64,000 bases of DNA, taken from the NCBI RefSeq assembly GCF_963675305.1, contig NZ_OY776147.1, positions 1-64,000 of the forward strand, read 5' to 3'. Within the stretch, counting starts at the first letter, position 1; each line of letters opens with the position of its first letter. This DNA comes from an uncultured Hyphomonas sp. Lineage in GTDB: Bacteria; Pseudomonadota; Alphaproteobacteria; Caulobacterales; Hyphomonadaceae. A model generated the notes under the pieces. The model saw only the letters and a list, made by a program, of their open reading frames with translations. It did no database searches and was not told the origin of the DNA. Below are positions 26,877-35,014 of this stretch, in pieces. The translations under genes were made by a program, and so were the position numbers.

Positions 26877-27207
26877 ATGGCTGTTAAGGAACAAACGCAA
26901 CTCAGATTATCCGGTGAACCGCTGACCGATGAGACCATTCAAACGATGGCGGAAAGCTTTAAGGCCCTCGCGGACCCCACCCCGGTTGCGGATTCTCGCG
27001 CTCATCTCTGAACGGGAATGCAGTGTTGGGGATATTGCCGATCATCTGGAAGTCTCGCAGAGCGCGGTCTCCCACCAACTGCGGTTGTTACGCAGCCTGG
27101 ATATTGTGCGTTATCGCAAAGACGGCCGGGAGGTCTACTATGACTTGGCGGACGACCATGTCCGTGATATCCTGAACCGCACGCTGGAACATATCCTTTA
27201 CGATTGA
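26877..27207 (+). CDS. ArsR/SmtB-family metal-responsive repressor; one frameshift
   Basis: A winged-helix repressor of about 110 residues that should leave its operator when it binds zinc, cadmium or a similar ion. After the first 36 residues (MAESFKALADPT) one extra C near 26981 breaks the frame; the rest reads RLRILALISERECSVGDIADHLEVSQSAVSHQLRLLRSLDIVRYRKDGREVYY, the classic DNA-binding domain. The last helix has D-x-H-x10-H (in LADDHVRD and LEHILYD), the alpha-5 zinc site of SmtB/CzrA, with a tyrosine where SmtB has the fourth ligand and an aspartate next to it. There is no alpha-3 cysteine pair (the single ECSVGD cysteine apart), so a zinc-type sensor is more likely than an arsenic or cadmium CadC type. 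It lies 15 bases before the ATPase gene. Confidence 0.88.
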
Positions 27208-27222
27208 GGTTTTTTACTGGTA

Positions 27223-29403
27223 ATGACTGATTTAATATTACAAATTACAGGTTTGGATTGTGTCGATTGCGCCAAAGGGCTGGAGGGGTCAATTGCTTCC
27301 CTGCCCGGCGTGGATAAAGCAGAGCTTTCCTTTTTTGACGGCACCTTAACCGTCAGCGGAACGGCTGCAGAAGATGAAGTCCGCAAGATGGTCACTCGGT
27401 TGGGTTACGGCGTGGCGGCGGATGAGCCGGAAACGAATCCCCCAGCCGCGGAACCTAATGCGGTGGTGGGATTCTGGCGCTATCTGCTGCAAAGCCTCGA
27501 AACTCGCCTGGCCTTGATTGCTGGCGGTGTCGTGCTGCTCTCGCTCGCGGCTGGAGGGCTGGGGCTGCCATCCTGGGTGGCGATCACTCTCCAAATTGGC
27601 GCCCTGATGCTGGCAGGCTGGCCGATTGCTCGCAACGGCGTGGTGAACCTGTGGATCAATCACACCTTCAATATCAATTTCCTGATGACGCTGGCCGGGA
27701 TCGGCGCGGTGGTGATTGGCGAATATGCCGAAGCTGCCTCCCTGATCCTGCTCTTTGACCTGGCGGAAGCCCTGGAAGGCTTCACCAATGAACGCGCCCG
27801 CGGCGCGCTAACCGACCTGCGAGACCTTTCCCCGACTCATGCCATCCGATTGCATGGTGACCATGAGCATTTGGTGCGTGTGGAGGAATTGGCGATTGGC
27901 GATCGAATCCTGGTGCGCGCCGGTGACCGGCTTCCCGCGGATGGCAAAATTGTGGATGGGCAAAGCGACATCAATCAAGCCCCGATCACCGGGGAGAGTC
28001 TGCCGGTCTGGAAGGCCGCTGGTGACGAAGTCTTCAGCGGTACGGTGAACGGCAGCGGTCAGTTAATAATTGAGGTGACCCGCCTGACCGAAGACAGCAC
28101 CCTCAACCGAATCGTTCAGATGGTGACGGAAGCCCAAAACCGGCAATCCCGCAGTCAGAAATTCATAGATAAATTTGCACAGTATTACACCCCCGCGATG
28201 GTGATCCTGGCGGTGTTGATGGCTGTGATCCCGCCGCTGTTCTTTGGCGAGCCTTTCCTCAATCCGGCCGATGGCACCCGTGGCTGGCTGCAGCGGGCAT
28301 TGGTGCTTCTGGTGATCAGCTGCCCTTGCGCCCTGGTGATCTCCACCCCGGTGACGATGGTGGCCAGTCTGACCCGCGCGGCCAAGGAAGGCGTGCTCTT
28401 CAAGGGTGGCATCTTTATGGAACAACTTTCCAAGATCGGCGCCTTTGCCTTTGATAAAACCGGTACCTTAACCACCGGTGAACCAATGGTTGTGGAGAGC
28501 CGCGACCTGGACTGCGTGGGCGATACGGAATGCGCGGCCTGCGATGATCTGGTGGCGCTGGCCTATGCCCTCGAAAAACACAGTACGCACCCCCTGGCGC
28601 AGGCGATCGCGGCTGAAGCGCAGAAACGTCATGTGCTGGATCGTTACCCGGCGGCCGAGGGATTGACTACCCGGGGCGGGCTGGGTTTGGAAGGGCGGGT
28701 CAACGGGCATTTGATGACAATTGGCAGCTTGCGCCTTTTCGAAGCTGAGCACGAAGTCCCCCAAAATGTGCACCACTGGGTGGAGCAGGCGGAAGCGGGC
28801 GGCCGCACGGTCATGCTGCTTTGCGATGGCGACCACGTGCGCGGGTTCCTGGCTGTGGCTGATACCTTGCGGGATGATGCTCAGATGGTGGTGCGCCAGC
28901 TCAACGATATGCATAAACATACCGTGATGCTCACCGGGGATAACGCCACGGTGGCCGGAGTGATGGCACAGAAGGTCGGGCTGATGGACGTGCGCGCGAA
29001 CTTGCTGCCCGGTGACAAGCAGGAAGCGATTTCAGCCTTACGGGCGGAATATGGGTCTGTGGCGATGGTGGGGGATGGGATCAATGATGCCCCGGCGCTG
29101 GCCTCAGCGGATTTGGGAATCGCAATGGGCGGCAGCGGCAGCGCACAGGCGATGGAAACTGCCGATTTGGTGCTGATGGCCGATGATCTCGATAAGCTGC
29201 CTTTTGCCATCCGACTCTCGCAGTTTGCCAACCGGCTGGTGCGGCAGAATATTGCTTTCAGTATTGCGATTAAATTACTGGTGATGGTGATCGCTTTTCT
29301 GGGTTATGCGCCGCTCTGGATGGCGGTGATGGCCGACATGGGCGTTTCCCTGCTGGTAACCCTCAACGGCTTGCGGGCGATGCGTTTTAGCGTTCAATCC
29401 TGA
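27223..29403 (+). CDS. zntA: zinc/cadmium-exporting P1B-type ATPase
   Basis: A 726-residue P1B-type metal pump in the cytoplasmic membrane. The N-terminal metal-binding domain has GLDCVDCA (C13, C16). Membrane helix 6 carries CPCALV (residue about 367), the CPC motif of Zn/Cd/Pb pumps. The phosphorylation site is DKTGTLTTGEP (D about 411), the HP motif is STHPLAQ, and the hinge is GDGINDAPALASADLGIAMG (about 617). A Cys-rich insert, CVGDTECAACDD, follows the phosphorylation site and may add a second metal site. The choice of Zn/Cd over Cu rests on the CPC context, the DCVDC domain and the SmtB-like repressor in the same operon. Confidence 0.9.
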   Translation: MTDLILQITGLDCVDCAKGLEGSIASLPGVDKAELSFFDGTLTVSGTAAEDEVRKMVTRLGYGVAADEPETNPPAAEPNAVVGFWRYLLQSLETRLALIAGGVVLLSLAAGGLGLPSWVAITLQIGALMLAGWPIARNGVVNLWINHTFNINFLMTLAGIGAVVIGEYAEAASLILLFDLAEALEGFTNERARGALTDLRDLSPTHAIRLHGDHEHLVRVEELAIGDRILVRAGDRLPADGKIVDGQSDINQAPITGESLPVWKAAGDEVFSGTVNGSGQLIIEVTRLTEDSTLNRIVQMVTEAQNRQSRSQKFIDKFAQYYTPAMVILAVLMAVIPPLFFGEPFLNPADGTRGWLQRALVLLVISCPCALVISTPVTMVASLTRAAKEGVLFKGGIFMEQLSKIGAFAFDKTGTLTTGEPMVVESRDLDCVGDTECAACDDLVALAYALEKHSTHPLAQAIAAEAQKRHVLDRYPAAEGLTTRGGLGLEGRVNGHLMTIGSLRLFEAEHEVPQNVHHWVEQAEAGGRTVMLLCDGDHVRGFLAVADTLRDDAQMVVRQLNDMHKHTVMLTGDNATVAGVMAQKVGLMDVRANLLPGDKQEAISALRAEYGSVAMVGDGINDAPALASADLGIAMGGSGSAQAMETADLVLMADDLDKLPFAIRLSQFANRLVRQNIAFSIAIKLLVMVIAFLGYAPLWMAVMADMGVSLLVTLNGLRAMRFSVQS

Positions 29404-30660
29404 GAGGATTTTGCCAGGATTTCATTTCCAAATTCAACAACCAGATTCAGCACTTCTTCCAGCGCCGGGTTATGCGGCATGGTCAGGCTGTGCGGCCCTT
29501 TGACTGTTTCCAACCGGACCGGTACGGTCATCACCTCGCGCAGGTGAGTAATGGTGGGCGGCCGGACGAAGGTGTCCTGCGCGCCCTGAATGATGAAGGT
29601 TTGAGTTTTAACCTTCGGCGCGGCGGCCAGCGCTTCGCGGCCGACTTCCCGCAATTGGTCGAGGATATAGAGCGGAATCTTGATCCGGCGCAGCTCCTTC
29701 TGCTGATTTGGGTCTTGCGGGTCAATTTCAGGCAGATATTGGAATAATTCTTCCATCATCAGCGGATGGGAGATGGGAATATATTTGAATGGGTCTATGG
29801 AGACCGGCAGCAAAGCGGCGAGCGGTGTTGAGAACCGGCGTCATCAAGCGAGGTTCCTGCCAGGTGAACGGGGCCAACAGCGCCAATCCGTCCAGCAATT
29901 CCTCGGCAGCCACCTGCAATGCCAACCCGCCGCCAAAGGAATAGCCGACCAGCATGATGGGGCTGTGACCGGCGGCTTTCAGTTCGTTGATATGGGCTTT
30001 GATGAAATCAACCCAGTCCTGGCTGTTGTGATCGATCAAATCCAACAGCTCCGACCCAAAACCGGGCAGCCGCAAGCCGCGCACCGTCCAACCCGCCTGA
30101 TTCAACCTCGCACCGATTTCCTGTATTTCAAACGCGGTTCCCGGGAAGCCATGCACCAACACGGCCGCCGGTTGACCGCCTTCCAGGGTGAAGGTTTCAT
30201 GCCGCGGGTCGGTGAACCAGGGCAAGTTGGGCATTTGCAAGGGATCGGGGATGTGCAGGGCGTGGTAAAGGTCGAAGGCGAACAGGAATGTCCCCTGTAC
30301 GATCACGCCCCATCCGAAACCGCGCCAAAATGGGAGGCTGAAGTCCTGAATGAACAATAGCGCCACACCAGCCGCAACATAGAGCACATCCAGTGCGTTG
30401 CTGCGCCAGAGGATCTTGCGCAGGCGGTCGGCTTCCATCCCTTCGAGGGCGAAGGTGGATGGGTGCCCCAGAACTTTTTGAGTTTTTTCCAGGATGGCGC
30501 TGGCGAGGAGGATATCAATCACCCCCCAGCTAAGCGCTGACAGGCCAATGCCCCGCCAAAGCGGCTCGCCAAAGATGAGCAAGCCTGCGCCGACCACACC
30601 GCAGAGAATCCCCCAGAGAATTTGTCTTCTGGCGAGCAGGTTTTCATAATCCCAAATCAT
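29397..30660 (-). CDS. alpha/beta hydrolase with an N-terminal membrane domain; one frameshift
   Basis: The first 130 residues form about four membrane helices (e.g. ILWGILCGVVGAGLLIF, ALSWGVIDILLASAIL, VLYVAAGVALLFIQDF, GVIVQGTFLFAFDLY). A carboxylesterase/monoacylglycerol-lipase-like hydrolase follows: oxyanion loop VLVHGFPGTAFE, nucleophile GYSFGG, acid in IIQGAQDTFV and histidine in GPHSLTMPHNP. One indel near 29818 splits it between ARRFA and LLPVSIDPF. The start at 30660 has GGGAGGGA seven bases upstream, better than the ATG eight codons earlier. A membrane-tethered lipase/esterase is the likely role; the substrate is unknown. It is transcribed towards the ATPase gene and overlaps its last codons. 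Confidence 0.75.
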
Positions 30661-30738
30661 GCCAAATCCCTCCCGGATTTTCAATCATGGGTTCAATTGT
30701 AACCACAGAATGGGTTAACCGCGCGGGATTTTGGTGGA

Positions 30739-31224
30739 TTAATCGTTCGATTCCCCGGCGATTTCGTCAATCACCGCCAAAATCTCCTCATCGGAAGGTA
30801 AATCGGACATGGAGTTGGAATAGTGGACGTAGCGCACGATTCCGGCCTTGTCGATGATGATCTGGGTGGGCATCCGGCCCAACTTGAAGAGGTTGATCTC
30901 CTGCTCATAGCGGCGAGCAGCCACCTGCTCCGGGTCGGCCAAACCGATGAAGGGCAGATCGTTTTCTTCCCAGTAGCTTTTGAATTTTTGGATGGTTTCG
31001 GGGCCAACGGCGATCACCGCGACGTTCCGTTGGGTGAAAAGGGCATAGTCCTGGCGCAACTGCGCCATGTGCCGGCGGCAGAACGGTCAGGCAAAGCCGC
31101 GATTGAAGACCAGATAGACGATCTGTTGACCTTCGAAATCGGAAAGGCGGGTGAAGTGCCCGTTGGTATCCTCGAGGGTAAAGTCTCGGGCATGTTCACC
31201 AATTGTGATTCTTCCACTGTTCAT
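30739..31224 (-). CDS. peroxiredoxin/thioredoxin-like selenoprotein (in-frame UGA at the CxxC position)
   Basis: A 161-residue AhpC/TSA-type redoxin. From the ATG at 31224 the frame is continuous to the TAA at 30739 except for one TGA at 31089-31087 (codon 46). Read as selenocysteine it gives NRGFA-U-PFC-RRHMAQL, i.e. U46-x-x-C49 at the place where relatives have the redox CxxC at the start of the first long helix. The flanking protein is normal: IGEHARDFTLEDTNG before it; VAVIAVGPET, NDLPFIGLADPE and GRMPTQIIIDKAGIVRYVH after it. The start overlaps the stop of the upstream hydrolase as ATGA, so translation is coupled and there is no frameshift to explain the TGA. A SECIS-like hairpin follows the codon. 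Expected role: thiol-dependent peroxide reduction or disulfide exchange in the cytoplasm. A nonsense error is the alternative, but errors elsewhere in this window are indels. Confidence 0.8.
31060..31089 (-). promoter_or_regulatory. candidate bacterial SECIS element at the UGA codon
   Basis: Five bases after the TGA (31089-31087) the minus-strand RNA can form CTGC-C-GCC (31081-31074), loop GGCACAT (31073-31067), GGC-GCAG (31066-31060): seven base pairs with one bulged C and a loop opening with GG, about 14 bases from the codon. Bacterial SECIS elements are small hairpins of this kind with a conserved loop G, recognised by SelB. No selA/B/C/D gene lies in the window. Confidence 0.5.
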
Positions 31225-32216
31225 GATATTTGCTCCAATTCAAGGTTGAGTTGTTGAGTTAAAAAGTCCAAAATAGCGTTCATAAATTCATCTGGGCATT
31301 CTTCCTGGGGTAAATGACCGCAGTTTTCGAGGATGGCCAGTTGTGCTTGAGGGATATCTTTCGCTAGTTGGATACTGTTCTCAACTGGTACTATCCGATC
31401 ATCGTCACCAGAGATCACCAGTGTGGGAATGGTGATTTGATCAAGTCTCTCTGCCAGGTCTGTGGGTGTTGAGGTCTTGGTTAATTCCCAAAGGGCGATA
31501 TCCCAGTTGCTCACTTGGAGAGGTAAGCGGTAGCCTTCAAGAATTTCCGGGTGGAGATCCAGTTTTGAGGGGTCATGCCAGGCTGAACGGATAAAATCAT
31601 CTCCTGATGAGCCAGCGAGTCTGCGGGCGAACAGGGGGCCGAGATGATCCATTTGGGGTGTCGTGAACAGCCATTGGAGCAATGGCGATGTTGGACTCGT
31701 TTGGTAAATCGCAGCATCAACTTCGAAAAGCGCCTGAACTCTTTCAGGATATTCAAGGGCAAAGGCGGTGGCAACGGTTCCACCTGCGGAGTTGCCGACC
31801 AATATGGCTTGATCCATGTCAAAAGCATCCATCAACCCCTTTAGAATGTTGATGTTGCTTTCCAGGCTGTAGGGATTAATGTCTTCCCAACTAAGCGGTC
31901 GTTCTGATAATCCAAATGCCGGGCGGTCATACACGATCACGGTGCCTAACTTGCTAAGGGGGTCGATGACTTCTCGCCAGCTGAAAGTGCTGGCTCCAAA
32001 ACCATGCAGAAGAATGAAGACTGGCTCACCCTCTCCTTTAACAAGATAATGGATTGAGAGCCCTTCTATTTCGATGAAGCGACTGTCGGGGCCAGCCAGC
32101 TCTTGAGGCGTGGCGGAATTTTCAAGCGGGGGAACAGGGATCAGAAATGGACCGACCCCGATTAAAATCACCAATACGGCAATGGTGATGAGGAAAATCT
32201 TCCATCCTTTTTTCAT
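31221..32216 (-). CDS. membrane-anchored alpha/beta hydrolase
   Basis: A 331-residue hydrolase with an N-terminal anchor or signal (KIFLITIAVLVILIGVGPFLI, residues about 6-26). The alpha/beta hydrolase motifs follow: oxyanion loop LLHGFGAS, nucleophile in VGNSAGG, acid in ISGDDDRIVP and base histidine in NCGHLPQEE. The catalytic domain would face the outside of the membrane. It sits in the middle of a three-gene operon: it overlaps the upstream hydrolase by four bases and the downstream selenoredoxin by four bases (ATGA). The substrate is unknown. Confidence 0.8.
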   Translation of the reverse strand: MKKGWKIFLITIAVLVILIGVGPFLIPVPPLENSATPQELAGPDSRFIEIEGLSIHYLVKGEGEPVFILLHGFGASTFSWREVIDPLSKLGTVIVYDRPAFGLSERPLSWEDINPYSLESNINILKGLMDAFDMDQAILVGNSAGGTVATAFALEYPERVQALFEVDAAIYQTSPTSPLLQWLFTTPQMDHLGPLFARRLAGSSGDDFIRSAWHDPSKLDLHPEILEGYRLPLQVSNWDIALWELTKTSTPTDLAERLDQITIPTLVISGDDDRIVPVENSIQLAKDIPQAQLAILENCGHLPQEECPDEFMNAILDFLTQQLNLELEQIS

Positions 32217-32974
32217 TGGGTTATCACAGCCCCTGAGAGCGACCTGAGAAATTCAGTTGTTGTATTAATAATTTGAGTTTGCTGATCCATCTGGCTGATT
32301 ATTGCATCCTCATCGCCGGATTGCGCGCCATAAAAACCAAAGCCTGCATGATTGCCACCCAGAATTTCAACATAAAGGGTTGATCCTGGTAGTAGGGGCC
32401 GCGAGGCGTCGATTTTTTCCGGGGTTGCCAGGCCGTCCAGGCTGGCCGAGATGGATAGTACAGATAGGTCGGACTGGGAAAGGTCGTTGCTTCCGGCAGG
32501 ATAGGCTGCCCAAAGGACGAGGCCGCTGATCACGTTGAGATGTTGCCCGGCGAATTCAGCCGCCATCGCCCCGCCCAGAGAGTGACCGCCAATGGCCCAA
32601 TTGTCGATTTCAGAGAAGGTCTGAATGACTTCTTCAGCCCGGTCAATGCCGAAAATCGCCATATTCAATGGCATGGGGACGATCACCACGAGGAATCCAC
32701 CCGCTGAAATTTGGTTTGCCGCGAAGGCATAGGCTTTCGGGTCCACCCTTGCGCCAGGATAAAAGATCAGGCCCGTGGTGGCTGATTCATCAGTTGGCGT
32801 GAAGACGAGCCAGTCATTGACGAGCTCAAAATTTACTTCGTTTGTGGACGAAAGCTGCTCCAGGGCGAAATCTTGGGCCGGGGCGGCAGCAGAGGCCCAA
32901 ATTGTGAAGCTGATTAATCCTATAAGAATTACAGCAAGCGTACTGAAGATGATTATTTTGGTTGATTTTTTCAT
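32213..32974 (-). CDS. membrane-anchored alpha/beta hydrolase (hydrolase_5-like)
   Basis: A 253-residue protein with a signal or anchor (IIIFSTLAVILIGLISFTIWASAAA) and a small alpha/beta hydrolase domain: FYPGARVDPKAYAFAAN, nucleophile GGHSLGG, and the histidine in GGNHAGFGFYG. This is the PF12695-like type found in many Gram-positive-related bacteria. First gene of the operon, behind the promoter at 32995, with GGAG eight bases before the ATG. Overlaps the next hydrolase by four bases. Confidence 0.75.
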   Translation of the reverse strand: MKKSTKIIIFSTLAVILIGLISFTIWASAAAPAQDFALEQLSSTNEVNFELVNDWLVFTPTDESATTGLIFYPGARVDPKAYAFAANQISAGGFLVVIVPMPLNMAIFGIDRAEEVIQTFSEIDNWAIGGHSLGGAMAAEFAGQHLNVISGLVLWAAYPAGSNDLSQSDLSVLSISASLDGLATPEKIDASRPLLPGSTLYVEILGGNHAGFGFYGAQSGDEDAIISQMDQQTQIINTTTEFLRSLSGAVITQ

Positions 32975-32994
32975 TTATTTACTCCATTGATTTG

Positions 32995-33024
32995 ATTATA
33001 AGGAATTAGTAAATGGTTTGACAA
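32995..33024 (-). promoter_or_regulatory. promoter of the hydrolase-selenoredoxin operon
   Basis: On the minus strand TTGTCA (33024-33019), an 18-base spacer and TATAAT (33000-32995). It is 20 bases upstream of the first start codon. Confidence 0.65.
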
Positions 33025-33035
33025 CCTGTAACGTT

Positions 33036-33749
33036 TTACAAAATTTTGGAAGATGGTGCGGGCAGCGCAATGGTTGCCGAGTTCGGGTCGCCCAACAGTT
33101 CAATTTGGTCCGGTTCACAGCCCGCCAGCCAGGCCACCAACGCCGCGGCCAGGGCGTTCAGTTCGCCGCTGGTGTGGATATTTTCCATAGGCAGCTCCCC
33201 CTGCACCAGCTTGAAGCGGGTGATCTCCATGAAGAAGTCCATCGCATCCGGCACGGGTAGCTCCTGATCGGCCAGGATCAGTTGACGCTGGAGCCGTCCT
33301 TCTAATGAGGGGTCTAGGGGCAGTTTGTCGCCCAGCAGACGCCAGAAGATCGCGTCTGCGCGGGTCTCCAGGCTTTGACGGACGGCCCCCTCGTTGGGGT
33401 AGGATGCGTAGCCGAAATCTTCCAGACGCTCAAAGAGGTCGAAGCTTTCCCGTATCCAGCGGGGGCAGCCTTTCAGCGCGGAAGGGGTTGGCTCTAATGG
33501 GAAACCCTGCGCCACTAGCTGCTCTTCGGCCAGTTTGGCAGGGCCGGTCTTCAGGCAGCGCGGCGCGCTGACCGCCACGATCGCGGACGCCTGCCCACCC
33601 AAATAGGCCAGCAGTTCGTCCCGGTCACCTTGCCCGATGGCGAGTAGTTCACGGTCCTCATCCAGAGCGGCATAGACAAAGCTGTTGCGCACTCGGCCTG
33701 CTGTGGGCAGGATTTCGACACCGATGAAGACAGGGCTTGGGTTGGACAT
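33036..33749 (-). CDS. DUF429-family protein (predicted RNase H-fold nuclease)
   Basis: A soluble 237-residue protein. The order of features fits DUF429: an N-terminal strand with an early Gly (FIGVEILP), AIVAVSAP in the second strand region, CPRWIRESFDLFERLEDFGY in the middle, and EITRFKLVQGELP followed by ELNALAAALVAWLAG near the end. DUF429 is predicted to have an RNase H-like fold, but no member has a settled role. The usual aspartate of the first strand is replaced by glutamate (GVE). A partial, stop-interrupted copy of its 5' end lies 1.25 kb away at 34923. Confidence 0.6.
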   Translation of the reverse strand: MSNPSPVFIGVEILPTAGRVRNSFVYAALDEDRELLAIGQGDRDELLAYLGGQASAIVAVSAPRCLKTGPAKLAEEQLVAQGFPLEPTPSALKGCPRWIRESFDLFERLEDFGYASYPNEGAVRQSLETRADAIFWRLLGDKLPLDPSLEGRLQRQLILADQELPVPDAMDFFMEITRFKLVQGELPMENIHTSGELNALAAALVAWLAGCEPDQIELLGDPNSATIALPAPSSKIL

Positions 33750-33883
33750 GGTATTAGTTTAATGGCGATGAGTCGGGAATGCAAATAAATTGGGGGGAAT
33801 TGTTGTGGGTAGGCGTGGGAAGCCGTTTTGGAGTATGATGGCAAGTGTATTGATCCCTCCCAGACCGGTCAAGGAACAAAATA

Positions 33884-34879
33884 ATGAAGACGAAATCCTT
33901 TTCAAATAACAATATCCAACCCTCAAAAGAGGTCCTGGCTTGGCTGTTGGATTCCGACCCGGCCATCCGCTGGCAGGTGCTGCGGGATTTGAACGATGCT
34001 TCGGAGGATGAAATCACACGGGAACGCGCCAGGGTTGCTTCTGAAGGCTGGGGCGCGGAGTTGCTCTCGTTGCAGGGGGCGGATGGGGCCTGGGACGGCA
34101 AGGCCTGGAACCCCGGCTGGGATTCGACCATGCATGCGCTCTGGCTGCTCTGGCTCTTAGGGTTGGACCCGGCCAGTAATGCGGCGAAACAGGCCCTGGA
34201 ATTGGTGCGTGAAAAGGTGACCTGGCTGGGATGCGGGCCAAAACAATGCGACCAAAATGCCTATTTTGAAGGGGAGATCGAGCCCTGCATTAATGGGCAG
34301 GTTGCCGCAGGGGGAGCCTATTTTGGTCAGGATGTGAAAGGCCTCATTGGGCGACTCTTGGGCGAACAATTGGCCGATGGGGGCTGGAACTGTGACGCAG
34401 AGTTTGGCTCAACACGTGCTTCGTTCAACACCACGATCTGTGTGCTGGAGGCTTTGTTGGCCTATGAAAAAACCTTCGGCGCGGATCCGGCGATTACTGA
34501 GGCACGCCGGCGTGGTGAGGAATATTTGCTGGAGCGGCATCTTTTCAGGCGGCTTTCGACCGGTGAGGCAATTGAGCATGATCGCAAATGGGGTGACGAT
34601 TGGACGCAATTCTCATTCCCTTGCTGGTGGCATTATGATATTCTGCGGGGCCTGGACTACCTGCGCAGCGCGGGAATTGCGCCGGATGAGCGGTTGGGAG
34701 AGGCGGTTGAACTGGTGTTCAACAAGCGCGGTGAGGATGGCCGCTGGAATCTGGATGTGACTTATCCCGGGGTCGATATGCTGGATATGGGGGAGCGGGT
34801 GGGGCAGCCCAGCCGCTGGGTCACGTTGCGCGCCCTGCGGGTGTTGAAGTGGGGGGCGGATTTATTTAATTTGGGTTGA
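33884..34879 (+). CDS. alpha-alpha-toroid (terpenoid-cyclase/prenyltransferase-like) protein
   Basis: A 331-residue protein of repeated helices with toroid-type motifs such as QGADGAWDGKAWNPGWDSTMHALWLLWLLG, QLADGGWNCDAEFGSTRASFNTTICVLEALLAYE and FNKRGEDGRWNLD. These QxxDGGW-like motifs are shared with squalene-hopene cyclases and prenyltransferases, but the protein is half their length and I see no DXDD cyclase acid motif, so it is unlikely to be a cyclase of squalene. Function unknown. It is flanked by the DUF429 gene and by the DUF429 remnant. Confidence 0.65.
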   Translation: MKTKSFSNNNIQPSKEVLAWLLDSDPAIRWQVLRDLNDASEDEITRERARVASEGWGAELLSLQGADGAWDGKAWNPGWDSTMHALWLLWLLGLDPASNAAKQALELVREKVTWLGCGPKQCDQNAYFEGEIEPCINGQVAAGGAYFGQDVKGLIGRLLGEQLADGGWNCDAEFGSTRASFNTTICVLEALLAYEKTFGADPAITEARRRGEEYLLERHLFRRLSTGEAIEHDRKWGDDWTQFSFPCWWHYDILRGLDYLRSAGIAPDERLGEAVELVFNKRGEDGRWNLDVTYPGVDMLDMGERVGQPSRWVTLRALRVLKWGADLFNLG

Positions 34880-34922
34880 TTTGATGTTGGTAAATAATCA
34901 GTATCTCATGTTCTACGTACAG

Positions 34923-35009
34923 CGCAACATAGACATAGGCCTTGTGCAAAGGGCCTGTTGTGGGCAGGATTTAGACACGGATGAAGAGAGGGCTTAGGTT
35001 GGACATGGT
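34923..35009 (-). pseudogene. remnant copy of the 5' end of the DUF429 gene
   Basis: About 87 bases align without gaps to 33668-33754, including GTGGGCAGGATTT, GATGAAGA and TTGGACATGGT around the start codon. Read on the minus strand it starts MSNLSPLFIRV and then stops (TAA), so it is dead. It ends right where the AT-rich KAP gene begins. Confidence 0.75.
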
Positions 35010-35014
35010 GTTTA

